A DNA stretch of 23,168 bases, from positions 1 through 23,168 of the forward strand of contig JAQTZX010000003.1 in assembly GCA_028687525.1 (NCBI GenBank). The letters are read 5' to 3'. The notes beneath the pieces were generated by a model. The model had not been told where the DNA came from and did no database searches. It worked only from the letters and a program-made list of their open reading frames with translations. This document shows, one piece after another, positions 1 to 7,411 of this stretch. The position numbers and the translations under genes were made by a program. Every line of letters begins with the position of its first letter. Position 1 is the first letter of the stretch. Source of the DNA: Candidatus Omnitrophota bacterium. Lineage in GTDB: Bacteria; Omnitrophota; Gorgyraeia; Gygaellales; Profunditerraquicolaceae.

Positions 1-1
1 C

Positions 2-994
2 AAACGGATCACTATAAGTTCGCTCAAGGACTTCATGGGCCGCGCCGACCGGCGCGGGGTATCCTCCGGGACGGCGTATAACCGCAGGACGGAAAATCTT
101 TTTCTTGTCCGTGAACGGCATGATTTTTTTAAAGAATGTCCTTGCACGCAGGGCGCGCTTTGCTGCGGGTACCGGTTGTTGAATATCGGTTTCGGATGTG
201 CGTATGAGTGCGCGTATTGTTTTCTCCAGGAATACCAGAATATTCCGGGGATCATAATCCCGGTTCAGTTGAGCGATTTTTTCAGCCGTTTCCGCGAGCG
301 GAAAGGCCGGGGTATATTCGCTTCCCGGAGGATCGGTACCGGGGAGTTCACCGATTCGCTGCTTTTTGACCGTCTGACAGGCTTTTCGGGGGAGATTATT
401 GAGTTTTTCAAGCGTTATCCCGGCGTTGATTTTGAGTTTAAGACTAAAAGCACCTGCGTTGAATCCATCCTGGAGCGTACCCCTGAGAAAAATATAGTGA
501 TTTCCTGGTCGGTAAACCCCCAGCGGATTATTGACGCAAACGAGTTTTACAGCGCCTGCCTGTCGGAGAGGCTCAAGGCGGCCTCGGATTGTGCCAAAGC
601 GGGATGGCGGGTGGGGTTTCATTTCGACCCGATCATATATGACCGGGACAGTTTTACCGGTTACCGGGATGTGGTGGATTTGATATTTGATTCTATCCCC
701 GGAAAGTCGGTGGCCTGGATAAGCCTGGGAACGCTTAGGTTTAACCCCGCGCTCAAAAAGACGATCGAGAACAGATTTCCGCGTAATACCCTGCTGGATG
801 GCGAACTGGTATTAGGGTTCGACCGTAAAATGCGGTATCCGGAGCGTGTGCGTGTTGCGGTGTACCGCGGCATGATCGAGGCGATCCGGCGCAGGAGCCG
901 GAAGGTTTTTCTTTACTTGTGCATGGAAAACCGGCGGGTCTGGAAGGCGGTTGCGCCGTTGAACGGAAAAAACGGGGACGGTTCTATTTTTTAG
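2..994 (+). CDS. Spore-photoproduct-lyase-like radical SAM protein (5' end outside window)
   Basis: The reading frame is open to the left window edge, so the ATG at 35 is probably internal and the true start lies upstream. Counting from that ATG, a radical SAM cysteine motif C-x3-C-x2-C (GCAYECAYCFLQ) lies near residues 54-65. It is followed by the RIGTGEFTDSL segment and a DFEFKTKS segment, both characteristic of the SplB-like family. SPL enzymes use a [4Fe-4S] cluster and S-adenosylmethionine to reverse the thymine dimer 'spore photoproduct'. Homologues in non-sporulating bacteria have no proven substrate, so DNA repair is only the default inference. The last residues (GKNGDGSIF) and the stop codon are encoded inside an inverted repeat, suggesting the original C-terminus was altered by that element. 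No SPL partner gene is adjacent. Confidence 0.85.
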   Translation, partial: KRITISSLKDFMGRADRRGVSSGTAYNRRTENLFLVRERHDFFKECPCTQGALCCGYRLLNIGFGCAYECAYCFLQEYQNIPGIIIPVQLSDFFSRFRERKGRGIFASRRIGTGEFTDSLLFDRLTGFSGEIIEFFKRYPGVDFEFKTKSTCVESILERTPEKNIVISWSVNPQRIIDANEFYSACLSERLKAASDCAKAGWRVGFHFDPIIYDRDSFTGYRDVVDLIFDSIPGKSVAWISLGTLRFNPALKKTIENRFPRNTLLDGELVLGFDRKMRYPERVRVAVYRGMIEAIRRRSRKVFLYLCMENRRVWKAVAPLNGKNGDGSIF

Positions 995-1040
995 GCTCGC
1001 GGGCGGGAATAAAAAATAGAACCGTCCCCAATTTTTTCCG
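964..1040. repeat. REP-like long inverted repeat
   Basis: A 19-base arm at 974-992 (GGGGACGGTTCTATTTTTT) is perfectly complementary to 1011-1029. Outside a 1/2-base internal bulge, a further 9 bases (964-972 with 1032-1040) also pair. The loop is 18 bases (993-1010). From memory, the core GGGGACGGTTCTATTTTT resembles palindromic repeats scattered through many environmental bacterial genomes, some linked to REP-associated transposases; no transposase lies here. The transcript would fold into a very stable hairpin, so it may also act as a terminator for the upstream gene in either direction. The left arm supplies the stop codon of the SPL-like gene. Confidence 0.85.
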
Positions 1041-1064
1041 CTTTTAAGTTCTAACTTTATAAGG

Positions 1065-1070
1065 TATAAT
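1065..1070 (+). promoter_or_regulatory. Candidate -10 box for the PilZ gene
   Basis: A perfect TATAAT lies in an AT-rich gap, 48 bases upstream of the PilZ start and just after the inverted repeat. No convincing -35 box is found at 16-18 bases (TTTTAA at 1042-1047 is the best), so this is a tentative promoter. Confidence 0.4.
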
Positions 1071-1117
1071 AATTGAAATATCGAGGTTAAAAATCATAAA
1101 GCGAAAGGGGATGTTTT

Positions 1118-1510
1118 ATGTACCGTTCTTATTCGGGAAACGACCGGCGCAGGTTTCAGCGGTGGCGGATGAATTTGTCGGTGATCTACCGGGTCGACCA
1201 GCCGGTTACCGTGCGTTTGATGATCGGGGATAAAGAAGTCGAGGCCACCACCCTGGATTTGAGCGAGGGAGGCATGGCTCTTTTAACCGATTATAATATC
1301 CCGGTAGGGACAAGCCTGTTTATAAAATTCACCCTGTTCAAGGTCAACAGCGACGGTAAAGTTAATTTTTATGGCCCGATTATGATCGGAGGGGAAGTTC
1401 GTTCGAATATTCCTTCCGATAAGAAATACCGCCTGGGGATATGTTTTTCTCAAATGGATCCGCAGGACAAAACGGAGATGGCGGGTTTTCTGAATAGGAC
1501 TGAGGCCTGA
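1118..1510 (+). CDS. PilZ-domain protein (probable c-di-GMP receptor)
   Basis: This 130-residue protein is essentially a single PilZ domain. It carries the arginine-rich RRRFQR segment at residues 10-15 and the DLSEGG motif at 47-52, which together form the c-di-GMP site (RxxxR ... D/NxSxxG) of the family. It has no signal peptide or membrane segment, so it is expected in the cytoplasm. PilZ proteins couple c-di-GMP levels to motility, pili or polysaccharide export. The type IV pilin-like cluster 9 kb downstream makes a link attractive, but nothing in the sequence proves it. An AGGGG-type ribosome binding site lies upstream of the ATG. The next gene follows after 25 bases, probably in the same transcript. 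Confidence 0.85.
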   Translation: MYRSYSGNDRRRFQRWRMNLSVIYRVDQPVTVRLMIGDKEVEATTLDLSEGGMALLTDYNIPVGTSLFIKFTLFKVNSDGKVNFYGPIMIGGEVRSNIPSDKKYRLGICFSQMDPQDKTEMAGFLNRTEA

Positions 1511-1535
1511 TTATCATACGTATGGAGGGGGTAAA

Positions 1536-2270
1536 ATGAGGAAAATAACGGTTATTATCGCGGGTTGTATCTTATTAACAGGGTTGTTCCTGGCGGCATA
1601 TGCCGAGGATGCACAGAATGAACCTGCCGGGCAGTCCGAGTCCGTGGTGCGTCCTCTGGAGAAATCAACCGTATATAATTCTATTGTAGAGTACCTTCAG
1701 AAAGTGGACGATACTTCCTGGGAACAGGGCGGATTGGAACAGGGAGTGTTTTATTTCGTGGTCGATCTGTTCTTTTCTTTTTTCTGTCTTTGGGTATCGC
1801 TCTGGCTTTTTACCAGAGAGATAAAACTGGTCTTCCGCCGTTACTTCTGGTTTATTTTTTTCTTTAATTTGAGCTGGTTCTGCATGCTTGTATTTTTGAA
1901 AGGCGTCTGGATGGTCCTGGATTATCTGGTTATCCGGCTCCAGCCGGATACCATCGGCGTTGTTTTGAATAATTATATTTCCGCGGTCTTTGTGATCGCG
2001 CTCATAATTTATGTGTGGATATTGGCGCGAACGTTTGGTTTGACATCGCTGACTGCCGTCGGGACACTGGCGGTGTCCCACTTGTTCTATCTGACCATTA
2101 TCTTTCTCGTTTTATCGTTCGCGTTTCCCGCGGAGAGCCCGCAGTTTAACGCGGTGAGGAATTATTTCGGATTCAAACCTATCGTATACGGTTATCTTTC
2201 CGATATAGAAAAGGCTGTTTCCGGCAATAATATCCTGGATTTTGTAAGAATAAGGCCGTTCCATCTATAA
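1536..2270 (+). CDS. Membrane protein with signal peptide, unknown function
   Basis: I do not recognise a family. Residues 1-23 form a signal peptide ending AYA before ED. A polar stretch of about 45 residues follows (external or periplasmic). Four hydrophobic segments come next, at about 71-92, 103-125, 147-166 and 172-197, and then a soluble tail of about 45 residues. The loop between the first two is basic (REIKLVFRR), suggesting it faces the cytoplasm. The ribosome binding site GGAGGGGG lies a few bases before the ATG. It sits between a PilZ gene and a tRNA thiolase gene; co-transcription with the PilZ gene is likely. The following gene begins 24 bases after the stop in the same frame. 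It could be an inner-membrane partner of the PilZ protein, but this is only positional inference. Confidence 0.75.
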   Translation: MRKITVIIAGCILLTGLFLAAYAEDAQNEPAGQSESVVRPLEKSTVYNSIVEYLQKVDDTSWEQGGLEQGVFYFVVDLFFSFFCLWVSLWLFTREIKLVFRRYFWFIFFFNLSWFCMLVFLKGVWMVLDYLVIRLQPDTIGVVLNNYISAVFVIALIIYVWILARTFGLTSLTAVGTLAVSHLFYLTIIFLVLSFAFPAESPQFNAVRNYFGFKPIVYGYLSDIEKAVSGNNILDFVRIRPFHL

Positions 2271-2294
2271 TCGCGCGCTCACCAGAAAAAGGCC

Positions 2295-3011
2295 GTGCTG
2301 CAAAAGACAGAATTTTTCATTTCCAAGAAGGCGGGAAAGGCTATCACCGATTATCATATGATCGATGACGGGGACAAGGTCCTGGTTGCCGTTTCCGGAG
2401 GCAAAGACAGTCTTACCCTGTTGCGTGTCCTGGAAGACCGCCGGCGTTTTGTCCCGATTCATTACGAATTACTGGCGGTGTACGTCGATTCGGGGTATCC
2501 CCGTTCTTTCGCGAAAGGAATGGCCGCTTATTTTAAAAAAATCGGCGTCCCCTATCATATCGAGAAGATAGATATACGCAAAACGGGAAAAGGCAAAAAG
2601 GATATCAATTGTTTCTGGTGTTCCTGGAACAGGCGCAAGGCGCTTTTTGAGGCCGCCGACCGTTTCGGCTGTAAGCGGGTGGCTTTGGGGCATCACAAAG
2701 ACGATATCGTACAGACTATTCTCCTGAACCTGTTTTTTCACGGGGAGATATCGGGTATGTGCCCTTTACAGGAAATGTTCGGGGGAAAGTTTTCCATTAT
2801 CAGGCCGCTTGCCTATGTTGAAGAGCGGTTGATCAGCAAATTCGCCGGAGAAGTCCGTTTACCGGTGCAGGAATGTGTTTGCCCTCATGCCCGTGTTTCC
2901 AATCGCGCGGAAATCGCCCGTATCCTTGCCGGGCTGGAGCGCGTTTACCCGGAGGTAAAGACGAACATATTCCGGAGCGTTCAGAGGATAAAGAAAGATT
3001 ATTTGCTTTAA
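2295..3011 (+). CDS. ttcA: TtcA-family tRNA 2-thiolation enzyme
   Basis: This is a 238-residue ATP-pyrophosphatase of the TtcA/TtuA family, which puts sulfur on tRNA bases (2-thiocytidine at position 32 for TtcA). The PP-loop SGGKDS is at residues 34-39, an iron-sulfur CxxC (CFWC) at 106-109, the GHHKDDIVQT motif at about 132-141, and further cysteines (ECVCPH) at 194-196 that would complete the [4Fe-4S] site. The start is GTG at 2295: an in-frame stop precedes it and no earlier start is possible. The ribosome site is weak (AGAAAAAGG). The N-terminus (KAITDYHMIDDGDKVLVAVSGG) matches the usual family start. TtcA is more likely than TtuA because the flanking zinc ribbons of TtuA are absent. Confidence 0.85.
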   Translation: MLQKTEFFISKKAGKAITDYHMIDDGDKVLVAVSGGKDSLTLLRVLEDRRRFVPIHYELLAVYVDSGYPRSFAKGMAAYFKKIGVPYHIEKIDIRKTGKGKKDINCFWCSWNRRKALFEAADRFGCKRVALGHHKDDIVQTILLNLFFHGEISGMCPLQEMFGGKFSIIRPLAYVEERLISKFAGEVRLPVQECVCPHARVSNRAEIARILAGLERVYPEVKTNIFRSVQRIKKDYLL

Positions 3012-3026
3012 CGGCGGCGCCTCCGG

Positions 3027-3035
3027 TGGTATAAT
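3027..3035 (+). promoter_or_regulatory. Extended -10 promoter before rmuC
   Basis: TGG-TATAAT (TG at 3027-3028, -10 at 3030-3035) is an extended -10 element 50 bases upstream of the rmuC start. The -35 region at 17 bases (TTTAAC, 3007-3012) is poor, as is common with extended -10 promoters. Confidence 0.5.
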
Positions 3036-3084
3036 TTCAGTATATACATCCAACTTAAAAATCCACGTTAAACACTAAACGCGC

Positions 3085-4008
3085 ATGATTTGGTTCCTCG
3101 GTTTTTTATTCATGGTTTTTTCCGCTTTCACGATTTTTGTCATTCTTAAGATTTCCTCCCAGGTGAATGAGCGCCTGAATCAGATGAATAATACCTTGCA
3201 GGAGGCCAATAAGATAATCGGCCAGAATATGGGGAATGCCACCGGTGTGTTCGGCGCTATACAGGAAAAGTTAGGCCGGCTGGAGGAGACGAATAAGCAG
3301 ATTTATGAGGTCGGAAGGGGGATAGTCAGCCTTCAGGAGCTTCTGCGGGCGCCCAAGTTCCGGGGAGCTATGGGGGAGGTCCTTCTGGAGAATCTTCTCG
3401 CGCAGGTTCTGCCGGCGGATTATTTTCAGATGCAGTATAAATTTAAAACTTCCGACACGGTGGACGCGGTTGTAAAGGTCGGCGGAAAACTTGTTCCGGT
3501 GGATGCCAAGTTCAGCCTGGAAAATTTCCAGAAAATGCTGGATGCGGAGGATGAACCGGCGAAGATATCGTTCCGGAAAAAATTCGGCCAGGATGTTAAG
3601 AACCGTATAGATGAAATCTCCGCCAAATACATTCTGCCGACCGAAAACACCTATGATTTCGGCCTCATGTATATTCCGGCGGAAAATATTTTTTACGAGA
3701 TTATTATCAAGGAAGACTTGTTCGCATACTCGGTGTCAAAGAAGGTTATCCCGGTTTCTCCGAATACCTTTTATGCGTATTTGCAGGTTATCTGCCTGGG
3801 ATTGAAGGGGCTTCAGGTTGAGGAGAACGCCGCCAGGATACTGAAAAATTTAAGCACTTTGACTAATGATATAGGCAGATTCAGGGAGGATTTCGAGCTG
3901 GTGGGTACGCATCTGGCTAATGCCTCCCGGAAATACGAAGACAGCCGGAAACGTTTGGACAGGTTTTTCAACCGGCTTTCCGCGATACAGGAAGAGCTGC
4001 CGGCATAA
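3085..4008 (+). CDS. rmuC: RmuC-family DNA recombination protein
   Basis: The 307 residues start with one hydrophobic anchor (about 2-24), then a coiled coil (about 27-90). The RmuC nuclease-like domain follows, with the typical RGAMGEVLLENLL, VDAVVKVGGKLVPVDAKF and GLMYIPAEN segments. RmuC limits inversions at short repeats in E. coli and belongs to the PD-(D/E)xK-like fold. At 307 residues it is shorter than the roughly 450-residue E. coli form, mainly in the coiled coil. No clear ribosome binding site precedes the ATG. A DUF167 gene follows after 12 bases, suggesting one operon with the next genes. Family assignment is firm; the cellular role here is inferred. Confidence 0.9.
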   Translation: MIWFLGFLFMVFSAFTIFVILKISSQVNERLNQMNNTLQEANKIIGQNMGNATGVFGAIQEKLGRLEETNKQIYEVGRGIVSLQELLRAPKFRGAMGEVLLENLLAQVLPADYFQMQYKFKTSDTVDAVVKVGGKLVPVDAKFSLENFQKMLDAEDEPAKISFRKKFGQDVKNRIDEISAKYILPTENTYDFGLMYIPAENIFYEIIIKEDLFAYSVSKKVIPVSPNTFYAYLQVICLGLKGLQVEENAARILKNLSTLTNDIGRFREDFELVGTHLANASRKYEDSRKRLDRFFNRLSAIQEELPA

Positions 4009-4020
4009 GATTGGAAGAAA

Positions 4021-4248
4021 ATGATCCTGCATATCCGCGTGGTTCCCAAATCGAGCCGGACGGCCGTGAAAGAGGATAACGGCGGCTGGAAAGTGTATCT
4101 GACCAGGCCCGCGCGGGACGGCCTTGCCAATGAACAGTTGGTTGAAGTTTTATCCGGGTATCTGAAAGTAAAGAAATATCTGATCAGGATCATCAAGGGC
4201 GAAAAATCACGGAACAAAATTATCGAGGTGGATGATGGAAACGGGTAA
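4021..4248 (+). CDS. DUF167 (YggU-type) small protein
   Basis: This 75-residue protein spans the whole DUF167 domain: an N-terminal strand with VVPKSSRTAV, the central VYLTRPARDGLANEQLVEVLSGYL segment and the C-terminal RIIKGEKSRNKIIEV. The family is widespread, has a solved fold, and has no agreed biochemical role. It overlaps the following PgeF-like gene by 17 bases, so the two are translationally coupled. Confidence 0.9.
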   Translation: MILHIRVVPKSSRTAVKEDNGGWKVYLTRPARDGLANEQLVEVLSGYLKVKKYLIRIIKGEKSRNKIIEVDDGNG

Positions 4249-4990
4249 TATTCCGGTCAAACAGGAGGTTCCGCTCCGATCGCTGTTTCCCGGTGGAATG
4301 GTGCGCGCGGCAGTGAGCGGGCGGGGCGACGGCAATATGTCGTTGTCATACGGGGATACGCAGTATTCGCTAAGGAATCGCCGGGATTTTTTATCAGGCC
4401 TGGGGATTAATTATGAACACGCAGTCGCCGTTAAACAGCCGCATTCGGGAGTAGTGCGTTATGTGGACACCCTGGATCGCGGCAGGGGAGCGGACTCGTA
4501 TACTACCGCCATCCCGGACGCCGATGCCCTGGTTACCGATAAGAAACACGTGCCCCTGGTTATATTGACGGCGGACTGCCCGAGTATTTTCCTTTATGAC
4601 TCAAAAACGCCCGCGATCGGCCTGGTCCATGCAGGCTGGAAAGGGACAAAAGAGAAGATAACGGAGAATTCCGTGCAGTTTATGCGGCATTATTGCGGCA
4701 CGAAACCCGGGGATATCTCTGTTTTTTTCGGGCCCGCAATCAGGAAGTGTTGTTATGAAGTGGGGGAAGAGTTCCGGGATTTCTTTCCTTATGAGACATC
4801 AGGTAAAGATGGCCGGTTGTACCTTGACCTTGTTTTAGCCAATAAAAAACAACTCCTGGATGCGGGGGTCGGGCGGGAGTGCATCCGTGATTGCGGGATA
4901 TGCACGGGCTGTAATCCCGAAGAGTATTTTTCGTACCGTAAACAGGGATGTGATTGCGGAAGGTTTATTTCCGTGTTTATGCTGGCGTGA
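4232..4990 (+). CDS. pgeF: PgeF/YfiH-type polyphenol oxidase or purine nucleoside phosphorylase
   Basis: This 252-residue 'laccase domain' protein has the family metal-site residues: the QPHS histidine near 71, the cysteine of TADCPS near 116 and the histidine of HAGWKG near 133. The family FGPAIRKCCYEV and FSYRKQG segments are also present. Family members have been reported as multi-substrate purine nucleoside phosphorylases or adenosine deaminases, and the E. coli protein as an editor of peptidoglycan precursor errors; the role here is open. The C-terminus is cysteine-rich (CGICTGC, CDCG), beyond the usual single CxxC. Two adjacent ATG codons (4232, 4235) follow GAGGTGG; either could be the start. 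The stop overlaps the sirtuin start by one base. Confidence 0.88.
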   Translation: MMETGNIPVKQEVPLRSLFPGGMVRAAVSGRGDGNMSLSYGDTQYSLRNRRDFLSGLGINYEHAVAVKQPHSGVVRYVDTLDRGRGADSYTTAIPDADALVTDKKHVPLVILTADCPSIFLYDSKTPAIGLVHAGWKGTKEKITENSVQFMRHYCGTKPGDISVFFGPAIRKCCYEVGEEFRDFFPYETSGKDGRLYLDLVLANKKQLLDAGVGRECIRDCGICTGCNPEEYFSYRKQGCDCGRFISVFMLA

Positions 4991-5814
4991 TGCGCGCGAT
5001 TATTTCCAGACAGGCCGGGGATTTTATCAGGCAGCACTGCAAAGATGCGAACGTGGTTTGCCTTACCGGGGCAGGCATTTCCTATGAATCCGGGATCCCA
5101 TTGTTCAGGGGAAAAAGCGGATTGTGGGAAAAGTACGATCCTGATGTCTACGCGACCATGGATGGGCTGATATCGGTGTTTCGCCAGCGGCACGGAGACC
5201 TTGCCAAGTTTGTTTTTGATTTTTATTCGTTATTGTATAAGGCGCGGCCGAATCCCGCGCATACTTCCCTGGCAGCCCTGGAAAGCGCGGGAATCGTGAG
5301 ATCGGTTATTACACAGAATATAGATAATCTGCATCAGGAGGCCGGCTCCCGCGCCGTTATCGAATTGCACGGGAATGCCCTGCGTATCCGCTGTTTGGGG
5401 TGCCGCAAAACGTTCAAGTTTGAAAAAGAGAGATCGAAGGAAATGGCGGAACTGCTCAAGAAGAATATGGGGTCCCGCATGAAGCTTCTGAAGGTCTTGA
5501 GCCGCTATTTCCCCCGTTGTAAGGATTGTGGTTCCCGTTTCAGGATAGATATCGTCCTGTTCGGCGAAGCCCTTTCGGAAAACGAGCTCTCTGCCGCGTA
5601 CGAACAACTGGCTCAATGCGATGTCCTGTTGATTGTGGGCAGTTCTTTGCTGGTTTATCCGGCGGCCGGGCTGCCATTGTACGCCAAGGATAAGGGTGCA
5701 AAGCTTATCGAGGTGAACACAGGGATCAGCGCATTATCGGACATATGTGATTACAGTATCATGGGCAAAGCCGGTATAGTCCTGCCGGAAATAGCCGGGA
5801 TATTATGCCGATAA
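4990..5814 (+). CDS. cobB: Sir2-family NAD-dependent protein deacylase
   Basis: This is a 274-residue sirtuin. The NAD-binding GAGISYESGIPLFR is at residues 27-40, TQNIDNLH at 108-115, the catalytic histidine (ELHGN) at 127, and zinc ligands at C135, C138, C177 and C180, followed by FGEAL and the GSSLLVYP ribose-binding segment. The reaction is NAD-dependent removal of acyl groups from lysine. I chose the ATG at 4990, which overlaps the upstream TGA by one base; the upstream TTG at 4954 would add 12 unneeded residues. The spacing between zinc pairs is unusually long (38 residues) and the insert is rich in lysine and arginine. It is the third gene in a tight rmuC-DUF167-pgeF-sirtuin series. 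Confidence 0.9.
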   Translation: MRAIISRQAGDFIRQHCKDANVVCLTGAGISYESGIPLFRGKSGLWEKYDPDVYATMDGLISVFRQRHGDLAKFVFDFYSLLYKARPNPAHTSLAALESAGIVRSVITQNIDNLHQEAGSRAVIELHGNALRIRCLGCRKTFKFEKERSKEMAELLKKNMGSRMKLLKVLSRYFPRCKDCGSRFRIDIVLFGEALSENELSAAYEQLAQCDVLLIVGSSLLVYPAAGLPLYAKDKGAKLIEVNTGISALSDICDYSIMGKAGIVLPEIAGILCR

Positions 5815-5899
5815 TGATTTGTTATGGACGGTGGTTTAAAACAGGATTCCGGGATGTTTGAAATGCTCGTGGTTTTTGGCCCGCAAAGGGGAGGGTTGT

Positions 5900-6211
5900 G
5901 TGTATATCGTTGTTTTTATTACCGTTTCTAAAAAACAGGAAGCGGAGGTTATCTCGCGCGGATTGATCAAAAACAGGCTGGCCGCGTGCGTCAACATGGT
6001 GCGGGGTATTGATTCTTTGTTCTGGTGGAAGGGCGGGGTTGACCGGGCGCGGGAGATACTGCTGATAGCGAAAACCCGAAGGTCCAAGTTCAAAAAGCTG
6101 GCCGCTTTCGTTAAATCCGTCCATAGTTACACAGTGCCTGAAATAATCGCTTTACCGGTCGTCTCCGGCAATAAGGGCTACTTAGCGTGGATAAATGAAT
6201 CTGTCGGATAG
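5900..6211 (+). CDS. cutA: CutA1 divalent-ion tolerance family protein
   Basis: This 103-residue protein matches the CutA family along its full length: VYIVVFITVSKKQEAE at the start, RLAACVNMVRGIDSLFWWKG in the middle and VPEIIALPVVSGNKGYLAWI at the end. CutA1 is a very stable trimer linked to copper tolerance and other roles; its exact function is unsettled. I chose the GTG at 5900 because it sits six bases after GGGAGG and gives the normal family N-terminus. The ATG at 5858 would add 14 atypical residues. The end overlaps the CcdA gene by 17 bases. Confidence 0.9.
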   Translation: MYIVVFITVSKKQEAEVISRGLIKNRLAACVNMVRGIDSLFWWKGGVDRAREILLIAKTRRSKFKKLAAFVKSVHSYTVPEIIALPVVSGNKGYLAWINESVG

Positions 6212-6863
6212 CCATATCAGTCTTTTGGGCGCGTTTGTGGGAGGAATGGGGTTGAGTTTTACTCCCTGTGCGTATCCGCTTATCCCGATCATCGCCGGAT
6301 ATATCGGGATACGCACAGGGCGTTCTCCCTGGAAGACCCTGGCGTTGTCTTTTGTGTATGTTACCGGGATCGCGGTCATGTATTCGTTGCTGGGAATCGC
6401 CGCTTCTTTAAGCGGACGGCTTTTCGGGGGTATCGGCGCGCATCCCGCGGTGCACATTTTAGCGGGAGCGGTGCTGATTATCTTCGGGTTTTCCATGTTC
6501 GATTTTTTCGCCCTGCATGTCCCGATATTGAAGCATCACCGCATTCAGAGCGATGGAGGTTTTATTTCCACATTTTTACTCGGGGTTACCTCGGGGTTGA
6601 TTATTTCACCCTGTGTCACTCCCGTATTAGGCAGTATTTTGCTGTATTTATCGGCAAAAAGAAATGTGGTGTACGGCGGGTTTTTACTGCTGGTTTTCGC
6701 CTACGGGATGGGGTTTATTCTGATCCTGGCGGGCGCATTCAGCTCTATCCTGGTACGGCTTCCTAAATCCGGGAGCTGGATGGGGCATATAAAGAAAGTG
6801 TATGCGGTTATATTGATGGTTGCGGGGGGGTATCTTATTTACGCTTCTTTAATGAGGTTGTGA
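6195..6863 (+). CDS. ccdA: CcdA/DsbD-type membrane thiol-reductant transporter
   Basis: A 222-residue integral membrane protein with six predicted helices and the two conserved cysteines of the family, C25 in FTPCAYP and C140 in SPCVTP. These proteins carry electrons from cytoplasmic thioredoxin across the membrane to periplasmic thiol proteins, for cytochrome c maturation or disulfide isomerisation. The full-length DsbD N- and C-terminal domains are missing, so it is the short CcdA type. The next gene, overlapping by one base, encodes a TlpA-like thioredoxin that would be its natural partner. No cytochrome c biogenesis gene is in the window. The cysteine-rich exported proteins downstream could be clients, but that is speculative. 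Confidence 0.92.
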   Translation: MNLSDSHISLLGAFVGGMGLSFTPCAYPLIPIIAGYIGIRTGRSPWKTLALSFVYVTGIAVMYSLLGIAASLSGRLFGGIGAHPAVHILAGAVLIIFGFSMFDFFALHVPILKHHRIQSDGGFISTFLLGVTSGLIISPCVTPVLGSILLYLSAKRNVVYGGFLLLVFAYGMGFILILAGAFSSILVRLPKSGSWMGHIKKVYAVILMVAGGYLIYASLMRL

Positions 6864-7393
6864 TGTCCGGAAAACATGTCAGATATTTTTTCGCGGTAGT
6901 TGGGGCGGTCCTGTGCGCGGCGGCCTGCGGCAATGATTTATACGCCCTTTCGGAGAGGATGCGCGGGGAAGAGGAATATTCCCGGGAGGGATCGGTAGCG
7001 GCGCCGGAGTTCGCGCTGAAAAATTCAGACGGCGAGATATATACTTTAAGCCAATACCGGGACAGGAAATCGGTCATTCTTTTCTTCTGGACGAGCTGGT
7101 GTGTGAATTGCCGGGAAGGGATAAGGGTCCTCGATGAGATGTATCCCCGCATTTCAAAAGAAAATTTTGAAGTGTTTGCCATAAATGTGGGGGAGGATAA
7201 AGGCAAAGTAGCCAGATTCGTCCAGGCTCGCAAACTGCGGTTTAAAGTGCTCCTTGATCCCGGCACGGAAACGGCGGCTGATTTCAGACTGGTCGGTGTC
7301 CCTACCTATGTTATCATAGACAAGAAGGGGTACGTGCGTTTTTACGGACATTTTTTTCCGAGGGATGATTTCAGGCGTTTGGCGGGCGAATAA
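6863..7393 (+). CDS. TlpA/ResA-like extracytoplasmic thioredoxin
   Basis: This 176-residue protein has an N-terminal hydrophobic export signal (about residues 5-21) with a cysteine at 22, so it might be a lipoprotein, although AAAC is a weak lipobox. The thioredoxin fold begins near residue 45 (APEFALKNSDG). The active site is WCVNC, with C80 and C83, and the cis-proline lies in GVPTYVI. Family members reduce disulfides outside the cytoplasm using electrons from CcdA. The ATG at 6863 overlaps the ccdA stop (TGATG) and follows GAGG; the GTG three bases earlier is a less likely start. The operon with ccdA makes a redox pair almost certain. Confidence 0.88.
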   Translation: MSGKHVRYFFAVVGAVLCAAACGNDLYALSERMRGEEEYSREGSVAAPEFALKNSDGEIYTLSQYRDRKSVILFFWTSWCVNCREGIRVLDEMYPRISKENFEVFAINVGEDKGKVARFVQARKLRFKVLLDPGTETAADFRLVGVPTYVIIDKKGYVRFYGHFFPRDDFRRLAGE

Positions 7394-7411
7394 GGGAAAG
7401 GTTGGGAGGAT

